A DNA stretch of 64,000 nucleotides, from the NCBI RefSeq assembly GCF_900637955.1, contig NZ_LR134476.1:744001-808000 (forward strand), written 5' to 3'. The position numbers and the translations under genes were made by a program. Of the stretch, positions 17,843 to 26,687 are shown piece after piece. This DNA is from Trueperella bialowiezensis (lineage in GTDB: Bacteria; Actinomycetota; Actinomycetes; Actinomycetales; Actinomycetaceae). A model generated the notes under the pieces. The model saw nothing but the letters and a program-made list of their open reading frames with translations. It was not told the DNA's origin and did not search any database. Position 1 is the first letter of the stretch; the number at the start of each line of letters is the position of its first letter.

Positions 17843-20800
17843 CTAACTACCGATAGAAGCAAGGAACACCGAGTCGATCACCTGGTTGACGAACTCGACC
17901 ATCTCTTCGTTGTCGATCGGTTTTTGTGCGCCGAGCTTGCGTGGATCAGCGACGGGCGTCGGCACGAGCAACGTCCGGATCGCCGGCTTCGCAATCGCCT
18001 TCGGATAGAGTCGGCGCAGCCGGGCCTGCCGCGAATCCGGCAGCACCACCGGCGCGAACCGCACGTTGCGCCCCTGCATGGTGATCTCCTCGATCCCTGC
18101 CCGCCCGGCCTTTTCCCGCAGGCGTGCCAGCTCGAACAGCCGGTCCACTTCCACGGGCACCGGTCCGTACCGGTCCACGAGTTCCGCCCGCACGTCGGCC
18201 CGCTGGGGTTCCGACGTCGTCGCCGCAATCTTCGTGTAAATCTCCAGCCGCAGCCGCTCCGACGTCACCCACGTCTCCGGCACGTAAGCTTCCACCGGGA
18301 TCTCGATCCGGATCTCGCCCGCCTTCTCGGCGTCCGTACGCTCGTCCTGCCCGGTAATGTTCGCAACCGCCTCGGAAATCATCCGAATGTAGAGGTCGAA
18401 GCCAACTCCGGCGATATGCCCGGACTGTTCGCCGCCCAACAGGTTGCCAGCCCCGCGGATCTCCAGATCCTTGAGCGCCACCTGGAAACCTGCGCCCAGC
18501 TCCGTGTTGGAGGCGATCGTGCGCAGGCGCTCCAGGGCCGTCTCCGTCATCGTCCCATCACGCGGATACAAGAAGTAGGCATAAGCACGATCCCGCCCGC
18601 GGCCCACGCGCCCGCGCAACTGGTGGAGCTGCGACAGGCCGAGCTTGTGCGCGTTCTCCACGATCAGCGTGTTCGCATTCGAAATGTCGAGCCCGGTTTC
18701 GATGATCGTGGTGGACACGAGCACGTCGATCTCTTTGTTCCAGAACTGGTCGATGATGAGCTCGAGCTGGTATTCGCTCATCTTGCCGTGGGCGACGCCG
18801 ATCCGCGCGTCCGGCACCAGCTCCTGTAGCTCCGCCGCCACCCGGTTGATCGACTGGGTACGGTTGTGCACGTAGAACACCTGCCCGTCGCGCAGCAGCT
18901 CGCGCTTGATCGCGGCCGCCACCTGCTGGGATTCGTGCACGCCCACGTACGTCAAAATCGGGTGGCGTTCCTCGGGCGGGGTAGCCAGCGTCGACATCTG
19001 CCGCAGGCCGGTCACGGCCATTTCGAGCGTACGCGGGATCGGCGTTGCGGACATGGACAGCACGTCCACCGCCGGATACAACTGTTTGAGTGTTTCCTTA
19101 TGTTCGACGCCGAAGCGCTGCTCCTCGTCAATCACAACGAGCCCGAGGTCCTTAAACCGCACGTCACCCGTGATGAGCTTGTGCGTGCCGATGACGACGT
19201 CGACGCTCCCGTCGCGCAGCCCCTTCTTCACCTCGTCGGCCTCGCGATCGGTCTGGAAACGCGACAGTTGCGCCACGTTCACCGGGAAGCCCGCGTAGCG
19301 CTCCTTGAAGGTCTCCACGTGCTGCCCAACGAGCAGCGTGGTCGGCGCTAGCACGGCCACCTGCTTGCCGTCCTGCACGGCCTTGAACGCGGCCCTCACC
19401 GCGATCTCGGTTTTGCCGTAGCCGACGTCGCCGGAAATCAGCCGATCCATCGGCTCCGGGGCCTCCATGTCCCGCTTGACCTCTTCGATCGTCGCCAACT
19501 GATCCGGAGTTTCCACGTGCTCGAAGGCGTCCTCAAGCTCGCGCTGCCACGGCGTATCGGGCGAAAACGCGTGCCCCTTCGTGGCCCGGCGCTGCGCATA
19601 CAGCCGCACGAGCTCCTTCGCGATCTGCTTGACGGCCGCCCGCGCCTTCGCCTTCGTCTTAGCCCAATCAGCCCCGCCCATCTTGTTGAGCGTCGGAGAA
19701 TCGCCGCCGGAATATTTGGAGATCTGGTCGAGCTGGTCGGTGGGCACCCACAGCTGATCGCGCGCCCCGCCCCGCTTGGACGGCGCGTATTCGAGCACTA
19801 CGTAGTCGCGTTGCGCCCCGTTCGGCCCGCCCAGCCGCCGCTTGGCCAGTTGCACGAATTGAGCGACGCCGTGGCGTGCGTGCACCACATAGTCGCCCGG
19901 CTTGAGCTGGAGCGGGTCGACGGCGTTCTTACGCCGCTTAGGCATCTGGCGCTGCTGCGCCGAGCGCGCCCGCTTACGCCCCACCAGGTCGTTACTGCCC
20001 AGAAGCGCGAACTTGGAACCTTCAGCAACGAAGCCCGACTGCACGGGAGCCGTCACCACGCTGACGACGCCGGGGGTCACTTCGCCCAGATCCTCGCTGA
20101 ACCGGGCGGGAACGTCCACGTCACCCAGCTGGTCGACGATACGCCGTCCCAGCCCGGCGCCCTCCACGGCCACGACCACGCGCCACTGCTCACGAGCCAG
20201 CTTGCCCACCTGGCGCAAGGCCGCATCCACATTGCCCGCAAAATTCTGCGGCTCTCGCAACGCCAGGCGCACCGAATCGGCGCCCGCGAATCCGCCAATC
20301 GTCCACCAGCCGAGCCCGCGCCCGGTGGCCGCGCGTTCGACGTCGTCGATCTCCTCAAACGACGCACTCGACACCGAGATCGGGATCTGCCCGCCCGCAG
20401 CCGCCGCCGACCATGCCGCCGCCAAAAACTCCTGCGTGGTTTCATGCAAGGACTCGGCCCGCTGGGCGAGGCGCTCCGGCTCGGCCATGATGATCCGTGC
20501 CCCGGCGGGTAACTCGTCGACCAGCAAGTGCATCTTGTCCACGAGCACCGGCTGCAGGGATTCCATGCCCTCCACCGCGATCCCGTTCGCGATCTTGGCC
20601 AGCATCTCCTCCGCGCCCGGCAGGTCCTCGATCGCTTTCGAGGCTCGCGAGCGCACGTCGTCCGTAAGCAGGATTTCCCGGCATGGCGGCGCGTATAGTT
20701 CGTCGACGTTGTCCATCGAGCGCTGGTCTGCGACGGCGAACGAACGGATTTCGTCAACTTCGTCGCCGAAGAACTCCACGCGCAGCGGGTGGTCGGCGGT

Positions 20801-21415
20801 GGGCGGAAAGATGTCAATGATTCCGCCGCGCACGGCGAACTGCCCGCGGCTTTCGATCATGTCAACCCGCGTGTATGCAGCCCGCACGAGGCGTTCTTGC
20901 ACCTGCTCGAAGTCGACGACGTCGCCCACCTTGAGCGTCACCGGCTCCAGTTCCCCGAGCCCTGCCGCGATCGGCTGCAAGAATGCGCGAAGCGGCACGA
21001 GCAACACCTTGAGCGGCACAAACTCCTCTGGGTGTGCGAGCCGGCGTAGCGTGGTTAGCCGCTCAGCCACGGTGTCGGCGCGCGGAGAGAGCCGCTCATG
21101 CGGGAGGGTTTCCCACGCGGGGAACAACGCCATATTCTCTGCCGGAATGTAGGCACGCAGCGCCGAGCGCAGGTCTTCGGCTTCGCTGCCCGACGTCGTC
21201 ACCACCACCTGCAGGCCGCGGGGATGTTTGCCGCTGCCGGGCTCGGCCGTGTGGGCACCGGCTTCGCCCGTCTCGGAGCCGCGAACCAGCTCGGCAATAA
21301 CAGGCGCGAAGGCGCCACGTGGCATGGCGAAGTCGCCGAAACGATCGGCGGCATACGGGGCGATGGACGCTCCGGCGTCGTCCCGAAGAATGTTGAGAAC
21401 TGGGCGCAGATCCAT
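17843..21415 (-). CDS. mfd: Transcription-repair coupling factor Mfd
   Basis: 1190-residue DNA translocase that removes stalled RNA polymerase and recruits UvrA. In order: UvrB-like module (residues about 1-350), the CarD-like RNA-polymerase-interacting domain starting LKPGDYVVHARHGVAQF near 505, the two RecA-like helicase domains with GDVGYGKTE (Walker A, near 655), DEEQRFG (motif II, near 755), SATPIPRTL, and QLRGRVGRGRDRAYAYF (motif VI, near 930), then the TRG motif and C-terminal D7 domain. Length is that of the family. It starts 27 bases after the pth stop codon, so the pair is probably cotranscribed. Confidence 0.97.
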   Translation of the reverse strand: MDLRPVLNILRDDAGASIAPYAADRFGDFAMPRGAFAPVIAELVRGSETGEAGAHTAEPGSGKHPRGLQVVVTTSGSEAEDLRSALRAYIPAENMALFPAWETLPHERLSPRADTVAERLTTLRRLAHPEEFVPLKVLLVPLRAFLQPIAAGLGELEPVTLKVGDVVDFEQVQERLVRAAYTRVDMIESRGQFAVRGGIIDIFPPTADHPLRVEFFGDEVDEIRSFAVADQRSMDNVDELYAPPCREILLTDDVRSRASKAIEDLPGAEEMLAKIANGIAVEGMESLQPVLVDKMHLLVDELPAGARIIMAEPERLAQRAESLHETTQEFLAAAWSAAAAGGQIPISVSSASFEEIDDVERAATGRGLGWWTIGGFAGADSVRLALREPQNFAGNVDAALRQVGKLAREQWRVVVAVEGAGLGRRIVDQLGDVDVPARFSEDLGEVTPGVVSVVTAPVQSGFVAEGSKFALLGSNDLVGRKRARSAQQRQMPKRRKNAVDPLQLKPGDYVVHARHGVAQFVQLAKRRLGGPNGAQRDYVVLEYAPSKRGGARDQLWVPTDQLDQISKYSGGDSPTLNKMGGADWAKTKAKARAAVKQIAKELVRLYAQRRATKGHAFSPDTPWQRELEDAFEHVETPDQLATIEEVKRDMEAPEPMDRLISGDVGYGKTEIAVRAAFKAVQDGKQVAVLAPTTLLVGQHVETFKERYAGFPVNVAQLSRFQTDREADEVKKGLRDGSVDVVIGTHKLITGDVRFKDLGLVVIDEEQRFGVEHKETLKQLYPAVDVLSMSATPIPRTLEMAVTGLRQMSTLATPPEERHPILTYVGVHESQQVAAAIKRELLRDGQVFYVHNRTQSINRVAAELQELVPDARIGVAHGKMSEYQLELIIDQFWNKEIDVLVSTTIIETGLDISNANTLIVENAHKLGLSQLHQLRGRVGRGRDRAYAYFLYPRDGTMTETALERLRTIASNTELGAGFQVALKDLEIRGAGNLLGGEQSGHIAGVGFDLYIRMISEAVANITGQDERTDAEKAGEIRIEIPVEAYVPETWVTSERLRLEIYTKIAATTSEPQRADVRAELVDRYGPVPVEVDRLFELARLREKAGRAGIEEITMQGRNVRFAPVVLPDSRQARLRRLYPKAIAKPAIRTLLVPTPVADPRKLGAQKPIDNEEMVEFVNQVIDSVFLASIGS

Positions 21416-21442
21416 AAGTTCCTAGCTACTTGTGCGTGCAGG

Positions 21443-22030
21443 CTACTTGCCGGTGTGCAGACGCTGTGTGGCCTTCTCGAGGCCGAGGGTGAGCACGTCT
21501 TCGACGGCGTCGGCCGCCTCGTCAATCAAGACGTCGATCTGCCGATCTTCGGCCGCCGAAAACTTGGCAAGCACGAAGTCGGACGGGTCTTGCCGGCCGG
21601 GCGGGCGCCCGATTCCGAAACGTAGGCGCACGTAGTCCTGTGTGCCGAGCGCCTTCGTGATGTCTTTCAGCCCGTTGTGACCGCCCGATCCTCCGCCGCG
21701 CTTGAGCCGCAGCGTGCCAAATGGCAGGTCGAGTTCGTCGTGGACGACGATCAGGTTCTCCGGCGCGATCTTAAAGTATTTCATGAGCGCCGACACCGGA
21801 CCACCGGAGACGTTCATGTATGCGTTCGAAATTCCCAGGATCACCTGCTCACCCAGCTCCCCCGGAGCCACGCCCACCCGCACGGATGCGGCGTGCGTGT
21901 TCGTCTGCTTGTGGAGCGCCAACTCCGTGCCCGCGCGGCGCGCCAGCAAGTGCACGACGTGCTGGCCAATGTTGTGGCGGGTTGCCTCGTATCGCGGCCC
22001 GGGATTACCAAGGCCAACAACTGCAAACAT
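21443..22030 (-). CDS. pth: Peptidyl-tRNA hydrolase
   Basis: 195-residue enzyme that releases peptides from prematurely dropped peptidyl-tRNA. Active-site elements are GLGNPGPRYEATRHNIG (Asn9 and His19 region) at the N-terminus, the HDELDLPFG motif with catalytic Asp near 96, and GGGSGGHNGLKD near 111-122. AGGAAA precedes the ATG. The neighbouring gene upstream codes for bL25, the conserved order in actinobacteria (Rv1014c-Rv1015c). Confidence 0.96.
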   Translation of the reverse strand: MFAVVGLGNPGPRYEATRHNIGQHVVHLLARRAGTELALHKQTNTHAASVRVGVAPGELGEQVILGISNAYMNVSGGPVSALMKYFKIAPENLIVVHDELDLPFGTLRLKRGGGSGGHNGLKDITKALGTQDYVRLRFGIGRPPGRQDPSDFVLAKFSAAEDRQIDVLIDEAADAVEDVLTLGLEKATQRLHTGK

Positions 22031-22181
22031 AGGTTTCCTTCAGATCTCCGGTTGGACTTACAGGTGGTCGGACCCGGCCAAGTCTATCAACCGTGTCCGT
22101 CACAAACCGATGCATGAAGTGAGGGCCCGACCCGCCCAGTAGGCGAATCCGGCCCTCCTCCACGCTAACGGCAGCAGCTGG

Positions 22182-22817
22182 TTACTCTTCTTCGCCAGCT
22201 TCGTCAGCGTCAGCTTCAGCGGCGCCTTCGCCTTCTTCTTCAGCGCCTTCTTCAGGTTCAGGAAGTTCGACTTCTTGCGGTTCTGCAACCACGACGACGA
22301 CCTCGTCGGCTTCAAGTTCGGTCGTGACACCCTCGGGGAACTTCATGTCAGCGATCGTCACGTTCTCGCCGTCCTTGAGGTCTTCGACGTCGACGACGAT
22401 CGTCTCCGGAATGTCGGTAACAGGAGCTTCGACGGGCAGGGTCATAAGCTCGAGGGTGGCGATCGCGATGCCGAACGGTTCGCCCACGATTTCGACAGGC
22501 ACCTCGACGAGGACCTTCTCGTCCGCCTTCACGCGTAGCAGGTCGAGGTGCTCGACGAGACGGGTAAGCGGGTTGCGCTGAATGTCTTTGACGATGACGA
22601 GCTGCTTGTCGCCGTCGATCAGAAGGTGCATGAGCGCGTTCGGGTTACCGCGCACGATGAGGAACGCATCGTGGTAATTGACCGTGAGGTGAATCGGGTC
22701 TTCTCCGTGGCCGTACACAACCACGGGAAGAAGGCCGTCGCGGCGAAGGCGGCGCGAAGCGCCCTTACCAAATTCATTGCGTGCTGTGGTTTCCAGCTGC
22801 GGCGTCTTAGATGCCAT
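22182..22817 (-). CDS. rplY: Ribosomal protein bL25, long CTC form
   Basis: 211 residues: an N-terminal 5S-rRNA-binding L25 domain (about 1-95, with GKGASRRLRRDGLLPVVVYG), then the TL5/CTC beta domain (about 100-185), then a very acidic Glu/Ala/Asp tail of about 25 residues, common in actinobacterial CTC proteins. It lies upstream of pth. An imperfect GC-rich inverted repeat at about 22122-22158 follows the stop and could terminate part of the transcripts. Confidence 0.95.
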   Translation of the reverse strand: MASKTPQLETTARNEFGKGASRRLRRDGLLPVVVYGHGEDPIHLTVNYHDAFLIVRGNPNALMHLLIDGDKQLVIVKDIQRNPLTRLVEHLDLLRVKADEKVLVEVPVEIVGEPFGIAIATLELMTLPVEAPVTDIPETIVVDVEDLKDGENVTIADMKFPEGVTTELEADEVVVVVAEPQEVELPEPEEGAEEEGEGAAEADADEAGEEE

Positions 22818-23004
22818 GTTTTCTCCTTGTCGTTAAACGCTCGCGATTTGCGAGCACGCCCCGATACGGAGACTATGCAGGCATAGACACCGCGTCGATA
22901 ACGGAACTGGTGCCACCAGCTTGTGGCTGGCACACGTTCCCTCGCCGAGGCAACTCCACCACTATAGCGCCGCGGTAGCTGCGCGAAAAGCGCGCGTGCA
23001 AAGA

Positions 23005-23919
23005 TCACACGGGATTCCTCAGTAGGCGTCCGACTCGCTCCATCTCTTTCACAAATCTTTGACGTAACGGATTTGTGTCATCTTTCCGCCACACCATTGC
23101 AACCTGCGTCATAATTCCATTCTTGCACTCAACATGAGTAATGCCCTTCAAACCAACGATGCGCCGAGTGGACAGAGGCATAATTGACACACCCATACCT
23201 GCTGCAACAAGACCCACTCCCGTGAGAGTTTCATAGATTTCGATTGTTTTTCGCGGCTCATAGCCAGCTTCCCGGCACATGCGCATAGCTTGGTCTGCAA
23301 CTACAGAACCTTCCCTTTGTGGGAAAACAATATGCGTTTCATCTTTAACTGAGTTCAGATCCACTTTTTGAGCCTTTGCCAATCGGTGCGTTGCGGGAAC
23401 TAGTAAAACAAGCGGATCATCGTAGAGTGGTCGCCATTCGAGAGCTGCGGATCGAACCGGTGTGCGCACAATACCCAAATCAGTTCGGCGAAGCTCCAAT
23501 AGCTCCTCGATTTTTCTTGTAAAAGCGTGGCTGCCGAATTCAAGAGCCATATTCGGCAAGTTCGCAGATACCCGTCCCACTAATTCAGGTAGCACCACTG
23601 GCCCAACCGAGCCGATGAAAGAAATGTGTAGCCGACCGCTACTGCCCGAGGCCCTCGCTTGAACCCTTCTTTTAGCTGCGGACATCTGATCAAGCAACAC
23701 TGTTGCCTCGTTGAGTAGAAAGTGCCCTAGATCGGTCAGCACTAGACTGCGAGTCGAGCGATCTGCGAGCTTACCGCCGATCCGCTTTTCGAGTTGCGCT
23801 AACCTTTGCGAGATTGTTGCAGGAGAAACGTGCAGACGGTCAGCCGTCTTCCCAATGTGAAGCTCTTCAGCGAGAACAATGAATGTTTCAAGCAAACGCG
23901 TTTCCATAGCCTTTTCCAT
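23005..23919 (-). CDS. LysR-type transcriptional regulator
   Basis: 304-residue LysR regulator, divergent from the CoA-transferase operon and therefore its likely regulator. The N-terminal winged helix-turn-helix is clear (LLETFIVLAEELHIGKTADRLHVSPATISQRLAQLEKRIG, beginning near residue 8), followed by the periplasmic-binding-protein-like effector domain (about 92-295). The codon use is AT-richer than the housekeeping genes nearby, like that of the operon. Either of two in-frame ATGs (23919 or 23907) could be the start; neither has a strong ribosome binding site. The ligand is unknown, perhaps the acid or CoA intermediate handled by the operon. Confidence 0.9.
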   Translation of the reverse strand: MEKAMETRLLETFIVLAEELHIGKTADRLHVSPATISQRLAQLEKRIGGKLADRSTRSLVLTDLGHFLLNEATVLLDQMSAAKRRVQARASGSSGRLHISFIGSVGPVVLPELVGRVSANLPNMALEFGSHAFTRKIEELLELRRTDLGIVRTPVRSAALEWRPLYDDPLVLLVPATHRLAKAQKVDLNSVKDETHIVFPQREGSVVADQAMRMCREAGYEPRKTIEIYETLTGVGLVAAGMGVSIMPLSTRRIVGLKGITHVECKNGIMTQVAMVWRKDDTNPLRQRFVKEMERVGRLLRNPV

Positions 23920-24079
23920 TCAGTTTTTCTAAACAATCTGATTGATTATTTGATTTTAGATGATTCGTTGTCGTATTCGATACACACTTGGCTTTAACGA
24001 TGCTGAGCACCGAGATCGCAACGTTGCATTGATCCCGGTCAAGCATCCGATCGTCAACAATCTCAACAAAGGCATTTAA
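23920..24079. promoter_or_regulatory. Divergent promoter region, lysR-like gene / CoA-transferase operon
   Basis: 160-base AT-rich gap between two divergently transcribed genes, the standard location for LysR operator sites. It contains several A/T-rich blocks (for example ATTGATTATTTGATTTTAG near 23940) suited to promoters in both directions. No single T-N11-A operator can be fixed with confidence by eye. Confidence 0.5.
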
Positions 24080-24760
24080 ATGGCGAAGTTTATGGACTCC
24101 GTAGAAGAAGCTTTATCTGACACCCCTGATGGTTCGACAATTCTTATTGGCGGTTTTGGTTCAGCTGGACAGCCGGTAGAACTCATCGACGCGCTCATCG
24201 ATTCAGGTGCGTGTGACCTGACTGTTGTCAATAACAACGCGGGCAACGGAGACGTGGGATTAGCTCGGCTCATCAAGCTTGGTCGCGTCCGCAAAATAAT
24301 CTGCTCATTTCCACGCCAATCAGATTCTTGGCATTTCGATGAAAAATATCGTCGAGGCGAAATCGAACTAGAGGTAGTTCCTCAAGGAAATCTTGCTGAA
24401 AGGATCCGCGCAGCTGGTGCAGGAATCGGCGCTTTCTATACTCATACAGGCTATGGAACCCTCCTAGCTGAGGGCAAAGAGACCCGAACAATAAACGGCC
24501 GTCCCTACATTCTTGAATATCCAATCTTCGGCGATATTGCTTTGATCAAAGCGCAAGCCTCTGACCGCCTTGGAAACTTGCAGTACCGCAAAACGGCGCG
24601 GAACTTCGGGCCGATAATGGCGACTGCCGCCAAGCGGACAATTGTCCAAGTCTCGCACATTGTCCAGACCGGTCAGATCGATCCCGAAAACGTCATCACG
24701 CCATGTATTTACGTTGACACCGTGGTGAAGGTTGATTCACCGAATGGAGCTCAATCATGA
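24080..24760 (+). CDS. 3-oxoacid CoA-transferase subunit A
   Basis: 226-residue alpha subunit of a two-subunit family I CoA-transferase (AtoD/PcaI/ScoA type). The family motif appears as ILIGGFGSAGQPVELIDAL (residues 21-39), and the conserved NNNAGNG is near 57. With subunit B it moves CoA between succinyl-CoA or acetyl-CoA and a beta-keto or short-chain acid. It is the first gene of the operon and overlaps the B gene (ATGA). Whether the substrate is acetoacetate, 3-oxoadipate or a simple short acid cannot be decided from sequence; the permease downstream favours a short-chain acid. Confidence 0.9.
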   Translation: MAKFMDSVEEALSDTPDGSTILIGGFGSAGQPVELIDALIDSGACDLTVVNNNAGNGDVGLARLIKLGRVRKIICSFPRQSDSWHFDEKYRRGEIELEVVPQGNLAERIRAAGAGIGAFYTHTGYGTLLAEGKETRTINGRPYILEYPIFGDIALIKAQASDRLGNLQYRKTARNFGPIMATAAKRTIVQVSHIVQTGQIDPENVITPCIYVDTVVKVDSPNGAQS

Positions 24761-25416
24761 AAAACTCTGCATCCCCATTGACTCGGGAAGGTATTGCACA
24801 GCGAGCAGCAAAGGATGTCCCATCAGGAACCTTTGCCAATCTCGGCATAGGTATGCCCACCCTGATTTCTAATTTCCTAGCCCCCTCACAACAGGTGATT
24901 CTCCACACTGAGAACGGCATGCTCAACATGGGTCCGGAAGCCAAGGGAGACGAAATAGATTTAGAACTCATCAACGCAGGAAAAATCCCGGTTACAGAAT
25001 TGCCAGGGTGCTCGTACTTTCATCATGCCGACTCATTCGCGATGATGCGGGGAGGCCATTTAGATCTATGCGTCATGGGGGCTTTCCAGGTTGCAGTGAA
25101 CGGAGATCTTGCAAACTGGCATTCTGGTAAAGATGACGCGATCCCAGCTGTAGGCGGAGCAATGGATCTCGCTGTCGGAGCCAAAGAAGTCTGGGTCATG
25201 ATGACCATGTTCTCCAAGAAAGGACACCCAAAACTCCTTTCGGAACTCACTATGCCGGTAACTGGTTTGGGGTGTGTCAAACGGATCTACACCGATTTGG
25301 CAACGGTTGAGCTGACAGACGGTACTCCCATCATTCATGACACTCACGGAATCACGGTTGCTGAGCTAGCCGACAAGCTCGAGCTCGATCTTGTAGATGC
25401 AACGGAGGTTAACTAA
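24757..25416 (+). CDS. 3-oxoacid CoA-transferase subunit B
   Basis: 219-residue beta subunit. The GIGMPTLISNFL segment and the catalytic glutamate in HTENGML (about residue 50, the S-E-N-G motif of the family) identify it; the glutamate forms the enzyme-CoA thioester. GAFQVAVNGDLANW and the MTMFSKKGHPKLL region are typical of the subunit. It overlaps subunit A by four bases and the thiolase gene by one base (TAATG), so the three are translated as a block. Confidence 0.92.
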   Translation: MKNSASPLTREGIAQRAAKDVPSGTFANLGIGMPTLISNFLAPSQQVILHTENGMLNMGPEAKGDEIDLELINAGKIPVTELPGCSYFHHADSFAMMRGGHLDLCVMGAFQVAVNGDLANWHSGKDDAIPAVGGAMDLAVGAKEVWVMMTMFSKKGHPKLLSELTMPVTGLGCVKRIYTDLATVELTDGTPIIHDTHGITVAELADKLELDLVDATEVN

Positions 25417-26591
25417 TGTCAGCTTTCATTTATGACGCTGTACGTACACCATTTGGAAAGTTTGGCAGGGCGCTGGCAACGGTACGGCCTGACGACATGC
25501 TCGCCACCACACTTTCTCAACTTTTAGCGCGGCACCCAGATCTTGATCCAGCGCGTGTCGATGAAGTTATCGCGGGAAATGCTAATGGTGCCGGGGAAGA
25601 AAACCGCGATGTAGCACGCATGTCATGGCTCTTAGCAGGTCTTCCCGTGTCAGTGCCGGGCGTGACGGTTAATCGTTTATGCGGATCGGGTGTTGAGTCA
25701 GTCATTCAAGCTGCTCGCGCAGTTGAAACCGGTGATGCAACTACTGTCATCGCTTGTGGAGTCGAGTCCATGACCCGCGCACCGTGGGTCATGCTCAAGC
25801 CCGAACGCGCTTACCCAGCCGGGGGCGCAACCCTTGAATCAACTTCATTGGGATGGCGTCTAGTAAATCCCAATATGCCTAAGCAGTACACCGTTGCACT
25901 TGGCGAAGGCGCTGAAATTCTGGCGGAACGCTATGCCATATCACGAACAGAACAGGATGAATTTGCAACGCGTTCCCACCGCCTTGCTACCGAAGCCTGG
26001 GATGCAGGACGTTACGATGCCGAGATTGTTTCAGCCGGTGTTGACCTAGAGCGCGACGAGACAATCCGGCCGGACACCTCTGTTGAGGGCTTGGCTAAAC
26101 TACGTACTGCGTTTCGTAAAGAAAACGGCACTGTAACAGCAGGAAATGCTTCCTCCCTCAACGACGGCGCCGCCGCAATGATCGTTGGGGACGAAAGTCT
26201 CGCGGACACTCTTGGTACACCGCTAGCACGTATCGTATCTCGAGGCGCATCCGGAGTGTCGCCGGAAATCTTCGGCATCGGTCCTGTTGAGTCAGCAAAT
26301 ATCGCGCTCAAGCGAGCAGGGTTGACTTGGGACGATATCGACCTCGTCGAACTCAACGAAGCTTTTGCAGCACAGGCGCTCGCATGTCTGCGGGAGTGGA
26401 AGGATCTCGATCCTGAAAAAGTCAACGTTGACGGCGGCGCTATTGCCATCGGTCATCCGTTAGGCGCATCGGGTGGACGTATTGTCGGTCATCTCGCACA
26501 TTCACTTAAGGCACGCGGCTTACGTTATGGGTTGGCTTCAATCTGTATCGGGGTCGGACAGGGCTTATCCATCATCATCGAAAGAGCATGA
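25416..26591 (+). CDS. Acetyl-CoA acyltransferase (thiolase)
   Basis: 391-residue thiolase that cleaves a beta-ketoacyl-CoA with CoA. The acyl-accepting cysteine is in NRLCGSGVESV near residue 90, the catalytic histidine in GGAIAIGHPLGASGGRI near 350, and the second cysteine in ASICIGVGQG near 380. The GWRLVNPNM block near 149 resembles 3-oxoadipyl-CoA thiolases (PcaF), but no other beta-ketoadipate genes are here, so the substrate may be acetoacetyl-CoA. Starts within the stop codon of subunit B. Together the enzymes convert a beta-keto acid to acetyl-CoA units. Confidence 0.9.
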   Translation: MSAFIYDAVRTPFGKFGRALATVRPDDMLATTLSQLLARHPDLDPARVDEVIAGNANGAGEENRDVARMSWLLAGLPVSVPGVTVNRLCGSGVESVIQAARAVETGDATTVIACGVESMTRAPWVMLKPERAYPAGGATLESTSLGWRLVNPNMPKQYTVALGEGAEILAERYAISRTEQDEFATRSHRLATEAWDAGRYDAEIVSAGVDLERDETIRPDTSVEGLAKLRTAFRKENGTVTAGNASSLNDGAAAMIVGDESLADTLGTPLARIVSRGASGVSPEIFGIGPVESANIALKRAGLTWDDIDLVELNEAFAAQALACLREWKDLDPEKVNVDGGAIAIGHPLGASGGRIVGHLAHSLKARGLRYGLASICIGVGQGLSIIIERA

Positions 26592-26687
26592 CGCTAGCGC
26601 CCTCGCTAGCGCAATACTCAAAAAAGATTCTCTCCATTATTTAAACAACATTCTCAAAATCCTCCCCGAAAGAGAAAGGTAAATCCG

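Noticed and set aside
19517-20512. Long plus-strand open frame (331 residues) across mfd
   Set aside because: It is the antisense of a high-GC gene, has Arg/His/Pro-rich sequence without domains, and mfd on the other strand has full family motifs.
24080-26591. Beta-ketoadipate pathway (pcaIJF)
   Set aside because: No genes for ring-cleavage or lactone steps are present and a short-chain acid permease is in the operon, so the assignment is left open.
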